NCBI RefSeq assembly: GCF_902167145.1
Contig: NW_023366838.1
Span: 496,001-560,000 of the forward strand
Direction of reading: 5' to 3'
From: Zea mays
Taxonomy: Eukaryota; Streptophyta; Magnoliopsida; Poales; Poaceae
Length of the DNA: 64,000 nucleotides
Of the stretch, positions 63,524 through 64,000 are shown one piece after another. The notes beneath the pieces are model-generated. The model did not search any database, was not told the DNA's origin, and saw only the letters and a program-made list of their open reading frames with translations. The position numbers and the translations under genes were made by a program. Position 1 is the first letter of the stretch, and each line of letters opens with the position of its first letter.

Positions 63524-64000
63524 CTATTGAAAATGGTCATTCATGGCTATTTTCGACAAAAATGGGGGTTGTGTGGCCATTGATCATCGACCAGAGGCTC
63601 GTACACCTCACTACACATATGTTTCCTTGCCATAGATCACATTCTTGGATTTTTGGTGGAGACCATTTCTTGGTCAAAAACTCGTACGTGTTAGCCTTCG
63701 GTATTATTGAAAATGGTCGTTCATGGCTATTTTCGACAAAAATGGGGGTTGTGTGGCCATTGATCATCGACCAGAGGCTCATACACCTCACCCCACATAT
63801 GTTTCCTTGCCATAGATCACATTCTTGGATTTCTGGTGGAGACCATTTCTTGGTCAAAAATCCGTAGGTGTTAGCCTTCGGTATTATTGTAAATGGTCAT
63901 TCATGGCTATTTTCGACAAAAATGGGGGTTGTGTGGCCATTGATCATCGACCAGAGGCTCATACACCTCACCCCACATATGTTTCCTTGCCATAGATCAC
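63524..64000 (+). repeat. knob180 satellite array, forward block 3 (runs off the window)
   Basis: After GATGATCAATGGCC at 63523 the sequence switches to forward monomers (TATTGAAAATGGTCATTC). About 2.6 monomers are visible before the window ends. The first carries GATTTTTGGTGGAG and AAAACTCGTACG, variants typical of the adjacent reverse higher-order family. So this side derives from the same family in inverted orientation. Confidence 0.95.

Noticed and set aside
1..64000. CRISPR array
   Set aside because: The regular repetition is head-to-tail 180-bp satellite with no short repeat/unique spacer alternation, and the DNA is plant nuclear.
1..64000. Centromeric satellite (CentC) or the 350-bp TR-1 knob repeat
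   Set aside because: CentC has a period of about 156 bp and TR-1 about 350 bp. The period here is consistently 180 bp with the knob180 phrases I recognise, and no TR-1-like segment was seen.
1..64000. tRNA, rRNA or other structured RNA genes
   Set aside because: No cloverleaf-like or rRNA-like sequence was noticed in the satellite or the transposon; I could not run a covariance search.

Overview
The window is plant nuclear DNA, almost certainly from Zea (maize or teosinte) or a very close relative such as Tripsacum. About 57.5 of the 64 kb is one tandem satellite with a 180-bp monomer, which I recognise from memory as the maize chromosome-knob repeat (knob180). That gives roughly 320 monomers. 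The identification rests on the monomer length and on blocks such as GGCCACACAACCCCCATTTT and CTACGGATTTTTGACCAAGA. I see no functional single-copy gene in the satellite. The long open frames on both strands are a by-product of a 180-bp (60-codon) period.

Layout. Monomers switch orientation four times. They run forward at 1-742, reverse at 743-12552, forward at about 12564-20898 and again at 27361-37569, reverse at 37570-63523, and forward at 63524-64000. The forward block is interrupted by one complete non-autonomous CACTA (En/Spm-type) DNA transposon at 20899-27360. It is 6,462 bp long, with 15-bp terminal inverted repeats beginning CACTACAAGAAACTG, a 3-bp ATT target duplication, and subterminal regions full of AAGAACGTGGG / TAAGTTCGACGG motifs and palindromes.

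The transposon carries captured host-gene pieces. They are a frameshifted P-class pentatricopeptide-repeat (PPR) gene (21064-22510), an unidentified GC-rich exon-like island (about 23693-23980), and a short chimera that fuses a P-loop exon of the AQUARIUS-type spliceosomal helicase to a fragment of an ABCB transporter (25976-26245). A possible last exon of a transposon-encoded protein lies at 26553-26654. I recognise no transposase domain, so the element would need enzyme supplied in trans.

The satellite has layers of structure above the monomer. A 12-monomer higher-order repeat of about 2,157 bp runs from about 17 to 34 kb and passes through the transposon. Two downstream units keep the uninterrupted target site, so the insertion looks younger than that amplification. 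A separate, more homogeneous family of about 920 bp (five monomers plus a 22-bp internal duplication) fills about 49-63.5 kb and is itself copied with 3,822-bp and 4,243-bp shifts. Several kilobase-scale inverted duplications link the forward and reverse blocks, and two orientation switches are mirror copies of the same breakpoint. Between 49.3 and 51.2 kb a cluster of single-base insertions suggests a consensus or assembly artefact rather than biology.
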